From Eubacterium sp. AF16-48 (lineage in GTDB: Bacteria > Bacillota > Clostridia > Lachnospirales > Lachnospiraceae), in assembly GCF_003479405.1 (NCBI RefSeq), contig NZ_QUHB01000004.1, positions 170,807 through 234,806 on the forward strand: a DNA stretch of 64,000 nt, read 5' to 3'. The notes beneath the pieces are model-generated. The model was not told the origin of the DNA. It ran no database searches and saw nothing but the letters and a program-made list of their open reading frames with translations. Shown piece after piece: positions 45,712 through 53,915 of the stretch. The translations under genes and the position numbers were made by a program. Position 1 is the first letter of the stretch; each line of letters opens with the position of its first letter.

Positions 45712-46593
45712 ATGAAGCAAAAGCAGGTTGTTAAAAAAATATTCAGATATGTTTTCATTACATTTACTGCTGCCTTGTATGCAGTGGGAATCGCATTATT
45801 TTTAAATCCCAATAATTTGGCACCGGGAGGAATATCAGGAATTGCCATTATATTAAAAAAGATGTTCCCGGGACTTCCGGGAGTGGGAATGCTTATTTTA
45901 TTAATAAATATTCCAATCCTGGCAGTGGGAATTAAAAAGTTTGGAATTAAATTTATTTTGTCAACAATGTATAGTCTGATTGTATCATCAGTGTTAATAG
46001 ATATTCTTCCAATAGTTTTTAATGTTAATGGTGTTACAGATAATAAAATGCTGGCATCTGTTATTGGAGGAGCTACATTTGGACTGGGAATGGGATTAAT
46101 GTTCAGATTGGATACCACAACAGGAGGGTTGGACATTATTGTAAAAATAATAAAACAAAAGAAACCCCATTTAAAAACGGGACAGATATATTTTTTGTTG
46201 GATGTGGTTATTTTGGCAGCGTCAGCCATGGCATTTAAGGATGTGGAGGTGGCGTTGTATGCGGCTATTGCCATTTATGTGTCCACGGTGGTTATGGACA
46301 GGGCAATATACGGAGGAGATGAAGCCACTCTTGTATATATAATAAGTGAAAAAAGAGAACTTATTGCCAGACGCATGATGAAGGAAGTAAATGTAGGAGC
46401 CACCATGATTCAGGCAAAGGGTGCATACAGTAACGAAACTACGGAAGTGATTATGTGCGTAATGAAGAAACAGACATTGGTTAAGGTAAGAAATATACTA
46501 AAACAAACAGACAGTGGAGCCTTTATGATAGTATCTTCGGCAAATGAAGTGTTTGGACAGGGATTTAAAGACCATTTTAAGACAGAAATATAA
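45712..46593 (+). CDS. YitT family membrane protein
   Basis: The 293-residue protein has five or six N-terminal spans with the DUF161 marks LNPNNLAPGGISGIAII near residue 30 and GLGMGLMFRLDTTTGGLDII near 125. A soluble DUF2179 domain follows from about 215 (GVTMIQAKGAYSN-like: ATMIQAKGAYSNE, VIMCVMKK). YitT proteins are abundant in Firmicutes; their transported substrate is unknown. AAAAGGAATT precedes ATG 45712, directly after the inverted-repeat element. proB follows after 70 nt. Confidence 0.92.
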   Translation: MKQKQVVKKIFRYVFITFTAALYAVGIALFLNPNNLAPGGISGIAIILKKMFPGLPGVGMLILLINIPILAVGIKKFGIKFILSTMYSLIVSSVLIDILPIVFNVNGVTDNKMLASVIGGATFGLGMGLMFRLDTTTGGLDIIVKIIKQKKPHLKTGQIYFLLDVVILAASAMAFKDVEVALYAAIAIYVSTVVMDRAIYGGDEATLVYIISEKRELIARRMMKEVNVGATMIQAKGAYSNETTEVIMCVMKKQTLVKVRNILKQTDSGAFMIVSSANEVFGQGFKDHFKTEI

Positions 46594-46663
46594 AGCATAA
46601 TGTTTACAAATGAAGGCAGTTGTTCTAAAATAAGTGACATAGTGCTTATTTTGGGAGGAAGTT

Positions 46664-47467
46664 ATGGCAACATTAAAAGACGTAAAGAGAATTGTTATAA
46701 AGGTGGGAACATCTTCTTTAACACACAGTACGGGAAAAACAAATATAAGACAAATGAAAAGACTAGTGACAGTTATATCCGATATAATTAATTCAGGCAT
46801 TGAAGTAGCATTGGTATCCTCAGGTGCCATTGGTGTAGGTGTGGGGAAATTAGGTCTTAAGGAAAGACCGGTTACCACAGCAGGAAAGCAGGCAGCAGCT
46901 ACTGTAGGACAATGTGAACTTATGTTTATGTATGACAAGATGTTTGGAGAATACGGTCATAAGGTGGGACAGTTCCTTGTTACAAAAAGAGATGTTGATA
47001 ATTTGGAAAGCAGAGATAATCTTATAAATGCCTTTGAGAGAACCCTTGAATTTGGTGCTATACCGGTTATTAATGAAAATGACGTTGTAGCTGTAGAAGA
47101 AATAGTTTATGGTGACAATGATAATCTTTCAGCCATAGTGGCAAAGCTTATAAAGGCAGATGCTTTGTTTATACTTACAGATATAGATGGGTTGTATGAT
47201 GCCAATCCGAATGAAAATGAATATGCAAGAATAATACCGGTTGTAGAGGAAATAACTGAGGGATTGTTTGAACTTGCCGGTGGAAAAGGCTCAAAATTTG
47301 GAACCGGTGGTATGATAACTAAACTTCAGGCGGCGCAGATTGCAACGGAAGCGGGAATAGATACTGTTATTATGAACGGTGGAGATCCGGAGAATTTATA
47401 TAAAATATTAGAAGGACACCAGGTAGGAACCTTCTTCGTAGCAAAAGACAAAGAACAGTCACGCTAG
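46664..47467 (+). CDS. proB: Glutamate 5-kinase
   Basis: ProB phosphorylates glutamate in the first step of proline synthesis. Motifs: IVIKVGTSSLTH near the N-terminus, LVSSGAIGVGVGKLG near 48, PVINENDVVAVEEI near 135, LTDIDGLYDANP near 170 and GTGGMITKLQAAQIA near 213. At 267 residues it lacks the C-terminal PUA domain of the E. coli enzyme, as in many Firmicutes. GGGAGGAAG precedes ATG 46664. A terminator-like hairpin overlaps its stop before proA. Confidence 0.96.
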   Translation: MATLKDVKRIVIKVGTSSLTHSTGKTNIRQMKRLVTVISDIINSGIEVALVSSGAIGVGVGKLGLKERPVTTAGKQAAATVGQCELMFMYDKMFGEYGHKVGQFLVTKRDVDNLESRDNLINAFERTLEFGAIPVINENDVVAVEEIVYGDNDNLSAIVAKLIKADALFILTDIDGLYDANPNENEYARIIPVVEEITEGLFELAGGKGSKFGTGGMITKLQAAQIATEAGIDTVIMNGGDPENLYKILEGHQVGTFFVAKDKEQSR

Positions 47468-47485
47468 GCATGGCTGTTTTTCTTT
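47450..47485 (+). terminator. Terminator-like hairpin between proB and proA
   Basis: AAGAACAGTC (47451-47460) pairs with GGCTGTTTTTCTT (from 47472) and ends in a T-rich tail. It overlaps the proB stop codon and may lower proA relative to proB. Confidence 0.5.
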
Positions 47486-47517
47486 AATAAGAAATGTTAA
47501 TAAAGGGAGGAAAAATA

Positions 47518-48756
47518 ATGCTTACGGAATTAGGAAAGAAAGCAAAAGAAGCAGAAAAAACATTAATGATAGCTACCACGGAGCAGAAAAATAAGGCTCT
47601 AAAATACATTGCACAGGCATTAATTGAAAATGCAGATGAAATAATACAGGCAAATACCATTGATTTGGAAAATGGGAAAAATAATGGAATGTCAGAAGCA
47701 ATGCTTGACAGATTAAAGTTAGACAAAGGCAGAATTAAAGGGATGGCAAAGGGCGTTGAGGATGTTGTTTTACTGCCGGATCCTGTGGGAAGGGTTTTAA
47801 GTGAAACTACAAGACCTAACGGACTTAACATAAAAAAGGTATCTACACCTTTAGGAGTTATAGGAGTTATATTTGAAGCAAGACCTAACGTAACCTCAGA
47901 TGCGGCAGCTTTGTGCTTAAAGTCAGGAAACACCGTTATTTTACGTGGAGGAAAGGAAGCAATAAATTCTAACAGAATCATTGCTAAAACAATGAGAGAG
48001 GCTGTAAAAAAATCAGGTCTTAGTGAAGACGTTATACAGTTAGTGGAAGATACATCAAGGGAAAGCGCTAATGCCCTTATGCAAATGAATGAATATGTGG
48101 ATGTGCTTATACCAAGAGGCGGTGCAGGACTGATACAGGCAGTTGTAAAAAATGCAACAGTTCCGGTAATTGAAACCGGAGTGGGAAACTGCCACATATA
48201 TATTGATAAGGATGCCAATGTGGATATGGCAGCTGACATAGTATATAATGCCAAAACTAACAGGGTGTCAGTTTGTAATGCAGCAGAAAGTTTGCTTATA
48301 CATAAGGATATTGCAAAGGAAGCATTGCCGAAAATAAAGGCAAAATTAGATGAAAAATCTGTGGAACTTTTTGGAGATGAGGAAGCAGTTGATATAGCGA
48401 AGGGAATAGAGAAGGCAACGGAAAGGGACTGGGGAACAGAATATCTTGACTACAAAATGTCTGTTAAAATAGTAAATTCCTTAGATGAAGCCGTGGATCA
48501 TATTTATAAATACAGTACAGGTCACAGCGAATGTATAGTTACTGAAAATAAGGAAGCTGCTGAGGAGTTTTTAAACAAGGTAGATTCAGCAGCAGTTTAT
48601 GTAAATGCCAGTACAAGATTTACTGACGGAGGAGAGTTCGGTTTTGGAGCAGAAATAGGTATTTCCACTCAGAAGCTTCATGCAAGAGGACCTATTGGAT
48701 TGCCGGAATTGCAGTCTTTTAAATACAAGATATATGGCAACGGACAGGTGAGATAG
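47518..48756 (+). CDS. proA: Glutamate-5-semialdehyde dehydrogenase
   Basis: ProA reduces glutamyl phosphate with NADPH. Length from ATG 47518 is 412 residues; GGGAGGAAAA lies just before, which is why the in-frame upstream start at 47494 is rejected. Visible motifs: GVIGVIFEARPNVTSDAAALC near residue 113, ETGVGNCHIYID near 219, the catalytic Cys253 in RVSVCNAAESLL, and the C-terminal STRFTDGGEFGFGAEIGISTQKLHARGP begun near 362. proC is not in the window. Confidence 0.97.
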   Translation: MLTELGKKAKEAEKTLMIATTEQKNKALKYIAQALIENADEIIQANTIDLENGKNNGMSEAMLDRLKLDKGRIKGMAKGVEDVVLLPDPVGRVLSETTRPNGLNIKKVSTPLGVIGVIFEARPNVTSDAAALCLKSGNTVILRGGKEAINSNRIIAKTMREAVKKSGLSEDVIQLVEDTSRESANALMQMNEYVDVLIPRGGAGLIQAVVKNATVPVIETGVGNCHIYIDKDANVDMAADIVYNAKTNRVSVCNAAESLLIHKDIAKEALPKIKAKLDEKSVELFGDEEAVDIAKGIEKATERDWGTEYLDYKMSVKIVNSLDEAVDHIYKYSTGHSECIVTENKEAAEEFLNKVDSAAVYVNASTRFTDGGEFGFGAEIGISTQKLHARGPIGLPELQSFKYKIYGNGQVR

Positions 48757-48760
48757 TTTT

Positions 48761-48778
48761 ACAATATATGTATATTGT
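48761..48778. promoter_or_regulatory. 18-nt palindrome after proA
   Basis: ACAATATA-TG-TATATTGT has perfect 8-bp arms five nt after the proA stop. No T-run follows, so it is not an ordinary terminator; it could be an operator for the next gene. Confidence 0.25.
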
Positions 48779-48888
48779 CCCAAATAGATACAGGGAAGAA
48801 TTGCAGTTCACAGTTTCTTAATTTTTAATTAATACAATGAAAGTAAAAATATTGTAGAATATTGAATAATTTATACGAAGGAGTATTC

Positions 48889-49767
48889 ATGAAAAAAATA
48901 TTATTTATTGTTAATCCGAAAGCCGGACTGAAGAAAAATAAGAATTTTATAGATGATGCTGTATGGGTTTTTGAAGAGGCAGGATACAAAGTAGGAATTA
49001 AATATACAAAACGAAGAGCAGACGGAACCAACATTGCCATAAAATACGGAAGTGAAGTAGACCTTGTGGTATGTATGGGAGGAGACGGAACATTAAATGA
49101 AGTAATTCAGGGATTGATTGAAGGAAATGTAAAAACACCTTTAGGATATATTCCGGCAGGTTCTACTAATGATTTTGCCAATAGTTTAGGATTAGAATCT
49201 GATCCTAAAAAGGCGGCTAAGTATATTATATCTAATGAGGCAAGACCTCTTGATATAGGAGATTTTAACGGACGACATTTTGTTTATACTGCATCAGCAG
49301 GAATTTTTACTAAGACCTCATATTCAACACCTCAGGAATTAAAAAACAGATTAGGACATTTTGCCTACATTCTTCGTGGTGCAAGAGAATTATTTCACAT
49401 AAGAAAGTTACGCCTGAAAATTGAACTTGATGATAAAACCTATGTGGGAAAATATATTTTTGTGGCAATAAACAATGCTACAAAAGTAGGTGGCATAATG
49501 AAGTTAGACAAGGATTTAGTGGAATTTAACGATGGTGAATTTGAACTGATGCTTATTGAGTATCCAAGAGACTTTGCAGAGTTTGTAAGGCTTTGCGGTC
49601 AGGTACTTTTACAGAAATTTACAGGAAAAATCACTTTGGCACAGATAAAATCAGCAAGAATTACCGATTGCTCAGACATAGACTGGTCTCTTGACGGTGA
49701 GAAGGAAAAAGGAAGGGCAGTGGTAAACTTTAAGGTTTTACATGACGCTATTAACTTTATATATTAA
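48889..49767 (+). CDS. YegS/DgkB-type lipid kinase
   Basis: The 292-residue protein belongs to the diacylglycerol-kinase-catalytic family. It begins with MKKILFIVNPKAGLKKN, has the nucleotide-binding GGDGTLNEV at residues 64-72, PAGSTNDFANSLG near 86, and the second-domain region ATKVGGIMKLDKDLVEFNDGEF begun near 205. Such cytoplasmic, membrane-associated enzymes phosphorylate diacylglycerol or related lipids; the exact substrate is not determined. The frame opens at TTG 48862, but CGAAGGAG is spaced for ATG 48889. Citrate synthase starts 25 nt downstream. Confidence 0.9.
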   Translation: MKKILFIVNPKAGLKKNKNFIDDAVWVFEEAGYKVGIKYTKRRADGTNIAIKYGSEVDLVVCMGGDGTLNEVIQGLIEGNVKTPLGYIPAGSTNDFANSLGLESDPKKAAKYIISNEARPLDIGDFNGRHFVYTASAGIFTKTSYSTPQELKNRLGHFAYILRGARELFHIRKLRLKIELDDKTYVGKYIFVAINNATKVGGIMKLDKDLVEFNDGEFELMLIEYPRDFAEFVRLCGQVLLQKFTGKITLAQIKSARITDCSDIDWSLDGEKEKGRAVVNFKVLHDAINFIY

Positions 49768-49792
49768 TAATTGAGAACAGAAAGGGGATTTT

Positions 49793-51154
49793 ATGGCATT
49801 AAAGAGAGAAGATGTTAAATTATTTGCGGAAAATAAGGCAAAGGTGTGTAAAAATAATGACGGCGTAGACAGGGAGTTATTTACGGAATATGGTGTAAAA
49901 AGAGGACTTCGTGATTTAAATGGAAAGGGTGTATTAACAGGAATTACCAATATTTCAAGAGTTGAGTCTTCAGAAATAGTTAACGGAAAAAGTGTTCCCT
50001 GTGAAGGAAAATTGTATTTCAGAGGGTACAAAATCCAGGATTTAGTTAAGGGATTTATGGATGATAAAAGATTCGGTTTTGAAGAGGTAGCATATTTACT
50101 TCTTTTTGGTGAATTGCCTAATGAAGACGAGTTAAATGAATTTAAGGAAATGCTGGCATATTCCAGAAGGCTTCCAACAAATTTTGTAAGAGATGTTATT
50201 ATGAAGGCACCTAGCGAGGATATTATGAATTCCCTTACAAGGAGTGTACTGACATTAGCTTCTTATGATAAAAACGTGTCAGATACATCATTAGAGAATG
50301 TAATAAGACAGTGCATTCAGTTAATAGCAGTGTTCCCTATGCTTTCAGTGTATGGATATCATGCATATAATCATTACAAGAAAAATCAAAGTTTATATAT
50401 ACATAGGCCAAAGGATGATTTGTCCACCAGCGAAAACTTATTAAGAATGTTAAGACCTAACAAAAAATATACGGAGTTAGAAGCAAAGGTTCTTGATTTA
50501 GCTTTAGTTCTCCATATGGAACATGGAGGCGGTAATAATTCAACCTTTACCACAAGAGTTGTTACATCATCAGGTTCTGATACATATTCAACTATAGCGG
50601 CGGCGTTGTCTTCCTTAAAGGGACCAAGACATGGAGGGGCTAATATTATGGTAGTTAAAATGTTTAAGGACATTAAGGCTAATGTATCAGACATGAAGGA
50701 TGAAAAAGAGGTTAAGGAGTATCTTAGAAAGATACTTAACAGGGAAGCCTTTGATAAAAAAGGGCTTATATATGGAATGGGTCATGCGGTATATTCCATT
50801 TCTGATCCAAGGGCAGAAATTTTTAAGAGTTTTGTAGAAAAGCTTGCCCATGAAAAGGGAAGAGATGATGATTTTGCCCTGTATAGCATGATTGAGACTT
50901 TAGCACCACAGGTTATTGGTGAGGAAAGACAGATTTACAAAGGCGTTAGTGCCAATGTGGATTTCTATAGCGGACTGGTTTACAGTATGTTAGATATTCC
51001 GGAGGAATTATTCACGCCGATGTTTGCCATTGCAAGAATTGTGGGATGGAGTGCACATAGAATAGAAGAGTTGGTAAATGCGGATAAAATCATGAGACCT
51101 GCATATGTTAGCATATGTGATTATAATGATTATAAGAGCATTGATGAAAGGTAA
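49793..51154 (+). CDS. gltA: Citrate synthase
   Basis: The 453-residue enzyme condenses acetyl-CoA and oxaloacetate. Recognisable are GKLYFRGYKIQDLVKGF near residue 70, HMEHGGGNNSTFTTRVV with a substrate His near 240, SLKGPRHGGANIMV near 275, GMGHAVYSISDPRAEIF with the second active-site His near 325, and AIARIVGWSAHRIEEL near 420. In an anaerobe lacking a full TCA cycle it would supply 2-oxoglutarate for glutamate. Aconitase and isocitrate dehydrogenase genes are not beside it. It is two bases ahead of greA and so co-transcribed. Confidence 0.95.
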   Translation: MALKREDVKLFAENKAKVCKNNDGVDRELFTEYGVKRGLRDLNGKGVLTGITNISRVESSEIVNGKSVPCEGKLYFRGYKIQDLVKGFMDDKRFGFEEVAYLLLFGELPNEDELNEFKEMLAYSRRLPTNFVRDVIMKAPSEDIMNSLTRSVLTLASYDKNVSDTSLENVIRQCIQLIAVFPMLSVYGYHAYNHYKKNQSLYIHRPKDDLSTSENLLRMLRPNKKYTELEAKVLDLALVLHMEHGGGNNSTFTTRVVTSSGSDTYSTIAAALSSLKGPRHGGANIMVVKMFKDIKANVSDMKDEKEVKEYLRKILNREAFDKKGLIYGMGHAVYSISDPRAEIFKSFVEKLAHEKGRDDDFALYSMIETLAPQVIGEERQIYKGVSANVDFYSGLVYSMLDIPEELFTPMFAIARIVGWSAHRIEELVNADKIMRPAYVSICDYNDYKSIDER

Positions 51155-51156
51155 TT

Positions 51157-51654
51157 ATGAAATTAACAAATAGTGATATTGAAAAAATAAAAGAAGAAAT
51201 TGAACATAGAAAGTTAGTTGTAAGACCTAAGGCAATTGAAGCCGTTAAGGAGGCAAGAGCTCAGGGAGATTTAAGTGAAAACTTTGAATACCACGCAGCT
51301 AAAAAGGATAAAAATAAAAATGAAAGCAGAATCAGGTATTTAGAGAAAATTTTAAAAACAGCAACTGTTATTTCTGATGAATCAAAGGATGATGAAATAG
51401 GATTAAACAAAACTGTGGAGATTTACTTTGAGGAAGACGATGAAACGGAGAAGTTTAAAATTGTAAGTACCATGCGGGGGGATTCCGTTAAAGGAAGAAT
51501 CAGCAATGAATCTCCTATAGGAAAGGCACTTATGAAACATAAAGTTGGAGACCGGGTGGAAATAAAGGTAAACGATAATTACAGTTATTATGTAGTGGTA
51601 AAATCCATAGAAAACACCGGTGAGGAAGACACAGACACAATAAGGAGCTATTAA
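51157..51654 (+). CDS. greA: Transcription elongation factor GreA/GreB family
   Basis: Gre factors enter the RNA polymerase secondary channel and trigger cleavage of backtracked RNA. The N-terminal coiled coil carries the acidic-tip motif EARAQGDLSENFEYHAAKKD (the Asp and Glu of GDLSEN are the catalytic acids), and the C-terminal FKBP-like domain ends SPIGKALMKHKVGDRVEIKV. At 165 residues it is GreA size. The start lies two bases after gltA with GATGAAAGGTA as the site. Confidence 0.92.
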   Translation: MKLTNSDIEKIKEEIEHRKLVVRPKAIEAVKEARAQGDLSENFEYHAAKKDKNKNESRIRYLEKILKTATVISDESKDDEIGLNKTVEIYFEEDDETEKFKIVSTMRGDSVKGRISNESPIGKALMKHKVGDRVEIKVNDNYSYYVVVKSIENTGEEDTDTIRSY

Positions 51655-51659
51655 TAGTT

Positions 51660-52283
51660 ATGTTAAAAATATTTACCAGTTATACTCCCGGGGCAGGGAA
51701 AAGCTATGCAATGATGGAGGAAGCAATGAATGAAAGCCGAAATGGGAAAAAGGTCGTTATTGCTTTTATTAACAAACAGCATAGGGATTCCTCTAAAATG
51801 CCTTTTGAATGCAATGAAAATGTTACTATTCATCCTCTTAAAGGAAGAGAGAGCATAGAAGAAATAATAGAAATGAAACCGGATATTGTGGTTTTAGATG
51901 AGCTGGGAATGCGAATTGGAAAGCATACATTTTTGTATAATGTGGCAGAGTCATTTATAAAAAACAATATCAGTGTTTTGACTTCTGCTAATTTAAAAAG
52001 ATTTGAGGAAGTGAATCCTATATTTAGAAGTGCAACAGGGGTAGGGATAAAAACAACCATTCCAAACCGCTTTATAAAAGGGGCAGATGAGATAGTTTTT
52101 ATTGACAGAGAACCTGAATTAATGATAAAGGATTTTAAGGAGGGAAAGCTTTTTGGAGAGCGGTATATGAATTCCCGAATTATGAATAAAAACTTTGAAG
52201 AAAATACCCTTAAGACATATAGGGAGATAAGCCTTGATTATTTAGAGAAATATAATAACGTAAGAATTATACAAAGAGATTGA
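51660..52283 (+). CDS. Free-standing KdpD N-terminal-like P-loop domain
   Basis: The 207-residue protein matches only the first domain of the KdpD potassium sensor kinase: LKIFTSYTPGAGKSYAM with Walker A TPGAGKS at residues 9-15, KPDIVVLDELGMR near 77 (KdpD has LVDELAHTN here), ISVLTSANLKRFEEVNPIF near 101 (KdpD TTLNVQHLESLND), the TTIPNRFIKGADEIVFIDREPE stretch near 128, and FKEGKLF. No histidine kinase, USP domain or membrane spans follow, and no kdpFABC is nearby. A nucleotide-binding sensor role is inferred. AAGGAG lies 12 nt before ATG 51660. Confidence 0.8.
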   Translation: MLKIFTSYTPGAGKSYAMMEEAMNESRNGKKVVIAFINKQHRDSSKMPFECNENVTIHPLKGRESIEEIIEMKPDIVVLDELGMRIGKHTFLYNVAESFIKNNISVLTSANLKRFEEVNPIFRSATGVGIKTTIPNRFIKGADEIVFIDREPELMIKDFKEGKLFGERYMNSRIMNKNFEENTLKTYREISLDYLEKYNNVRIIQRD

Positions 52284-52285
52284 TT

Positions 52286-53218
52286 ATGAAAGAAAAAATG
52301 ACAAAAACCCCTGTGGTAGTTTTTTTGGCAATGATATGCTGTCTGCTATGGGGGTCGGCTTTTGCCTGTATAAAAATCGGATATAAATTATTTAATATTG
52401 AAAGCAAAGATACAATGTCTCAGATATTATTTGCGGGAAACCGTTTCATTCTTGCAGGCATCATGGTTATAGTTACTTTTAGTATTATGAACAAAAAAAT
52501 CATAAAACCGGCACAGCCTGAAAGAATTGCTACCTTAAGTCTTTTTCAGACAGTTTTACAATATGTTCCTTTTTATGTGGGATTAGCCCACACAACAGGA
52601 GTAAAATCCTCTATTATTAACGGTTTAGGAGTTTTCTTTACAGTGTTAGTATCCTGCCTTTTGTTTAGACAGGAAAAACTAACAGGTAAAAAGATGATAG
52701 GAACCATATTGGGATTTTTAGGAGTTGTAATAGTAAATGTTGCCGGAACATCCGTTGATTTGGGAGTAAGCTTCTTAGGAGAAGGTCTTATTGTACTATC
52801 AGCTTTATCATCGGCGTTTTCCTCTGCATTTATTAAAAAATTCTCCAAAAACAGTGATGTGGTAATGCTTAGCGGATATCAGTTCTTTTTCGGTGGAGTG
52901 GTAATGACGGTTATAGGTCTTCTTTTTGGAGGAAAATTAAGACCTGAGGGATTTGCGGGTATTTTACTATTGATTTATATGGGATTTATTTCAGCGGCAG
53001 CTTATACATTGTGGAGCATTTTACTTAAATACAACAATGTATCAAGGATTACGGCATATAAATTTATGAATCCTGTATTCGGGGTACTGCTGTCATTTCT
53101 GTTTTTGCATGAAAACAGTCATATGGAGGTGCAGATTATAATTGCATTAGCTTTAGTATGTGCAGGAATATATATTGTAAATGCCGGTGATTTGAAATAT
53201 AATAAGTCTATTAAGTAG
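52286..53218 (+). CDS. DMT family (EamA) transporter
   Basis: From ATG 52286 the product has 310 residues with ten hydrophobic segments arranged as two EamA repeats. Landmarks are [16 protein letters not shown] near the N-terminus, [20 protein letters not shown] at the end of repeat 1, and [22 protein letters not shown] near the last third. EamA proteins export metabolites such as amino acids; the substrate cannot be read. A TTG at 52280 overlaps the previous stop and is an alternative start; AAGAGA is six bases before ATG 52286. Confidence 0.9.
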   Translation: MKEKMTKTPVVVFLAMICCLLWGSAFACIKIGYKLFNIESKDTMSQILFAGNRFILAGIMVIVTFSIMNKKIIKPAQPERIATLSLFQTVLQYVPFYVGLAHTTGVKSSIINGLGVFFTVLVSCLLFRQEKLTGKKMIGTILGFLGVVIVNVAGTSVDLGVSFLGEGLIVLSALSSAFSSAFIKKFSKNSDVVMLSGYQFFFGGVVMTVIGLLFGGKLRPEGFAGILLLIYMGFISAAAYTLWSILLKYNNVSRITAYKFMNPVFGVLLSFLFLHENSHMEVQIIIALALVCAGIYIVNAGDLKYNKSIK

Positions 53219-53267
53219 TATGAGAATCAAAAATGATTCTAACGTAAAAATTAATCAGGAGGGTTTT

Positions 53268-53816
53268 ATGAATATTATGCATGACATTAATCCGGAGAGA
53301 ATTACACCTTCGGATTTTATCGCAACTATTGAAATTAGTAAGGGAAGCAAGAAAAAATATGAATTAGATAAGGAAACAGGACTTATTATATTAGACAGAA
53401 TATTGTACTCATCAGTACATTATCCGGCTAATTATGGTTTTATCCCAAGAACAATTGATGAGGATGGTGACCCGTTAGACGTACTGGTATTATGTTCTGA
53501 GCCTATAGAGTCCATGTCTTTGGTAAGATGTTATCCTATAGGTGTTATGTACATGGTGGATAGTGGTGATATGGATGATAAAATAATTGCCATTCCTTAT
53601 GGTGATCCTACATACAACTGTTATACAGACATTAATCAGTTACCGGCTCATATTTTTGAGGAAATCAGGAATTTCTTTAATATATATAAGACATTAGAGG
53701 GAAAAGAAACAAAGGTAGATGAATTTGGCGGGCCTCTTGATGCTGCAAAAATCATTTACAAATGTATTGATATATACAATAAAACATACGGTATAGAGAA
53801 CAATTGCATCAAATAG
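53268..53816 (+). CDS. ppa: Inorganic pyrophosphatase (family I)
   Basis: The 182-residue enzyme hydrolyses pyrophosphate released by biosynthesis. It carries the family I signature [12 protein letters not shown] near residue 65 (Mg2+-binding Asp residues), [14 protein letters not shown] with the substrate Lys/Arg near 35, and [12 protein letters not shown] near 52. It has the length of classical soluble enzymes rather than family II (DHH) PPases common in many Firmicutes. An open frame continues to 53220, but AGGAGGGTTTT before ATG 53268 decides the start. Confidence 0.94.
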   Translation: MNIMHDINPERITPSDFIATIEISKGSKKKYELDKETGLIILDRILYSSVHYPANYGFIPRTIDEDGDPLDVLVLCSEPIESMSLVRCYPIGVMYMVDSGDMDDKIIAIPYGDPTYNCYTDINQLPAHIFEEIRNFFNIYKTLEGKETKVDEFGGPLDAAKIIYKCIDIYNKTYGIENNCIK

Positions 53817-53834
53817 TATTATAATATTTAAGAT

Positions 53835-53890
53835 AAAGTGTATTTGCATTAAGAAACTGTTAGGTTTTTATGTGCGACTACACTTTTCTT
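53835..53890 (+). terminator. Terminator-like stem between ppa and the M24 gene
   Basis: AAAGTGTA pairs with TACACTTT across a 36-nt loop, then TTCTTGTTTG follows. The long loop makes this uncertain. Confidence 0.4.
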
Positions 53891-53915
53891 GTTTGTTATA
53901 AGGGAAGGTTTTAAT

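Noticed and set aside
45642..46274. 210-codon open frame on the minus strand across yitT
   Set aside because: Antisense to a clear YitT gene with all family motifs; no ribosome site. Its start falls in the inverted repeat.
47484..48254. 256-codon open frame on the minus strand across proA
   Set aside because: Lies fully opposite the well-conserved proA; low-complexity Ser/Ile/Phe-rich translation is typical of an antisense shadow.
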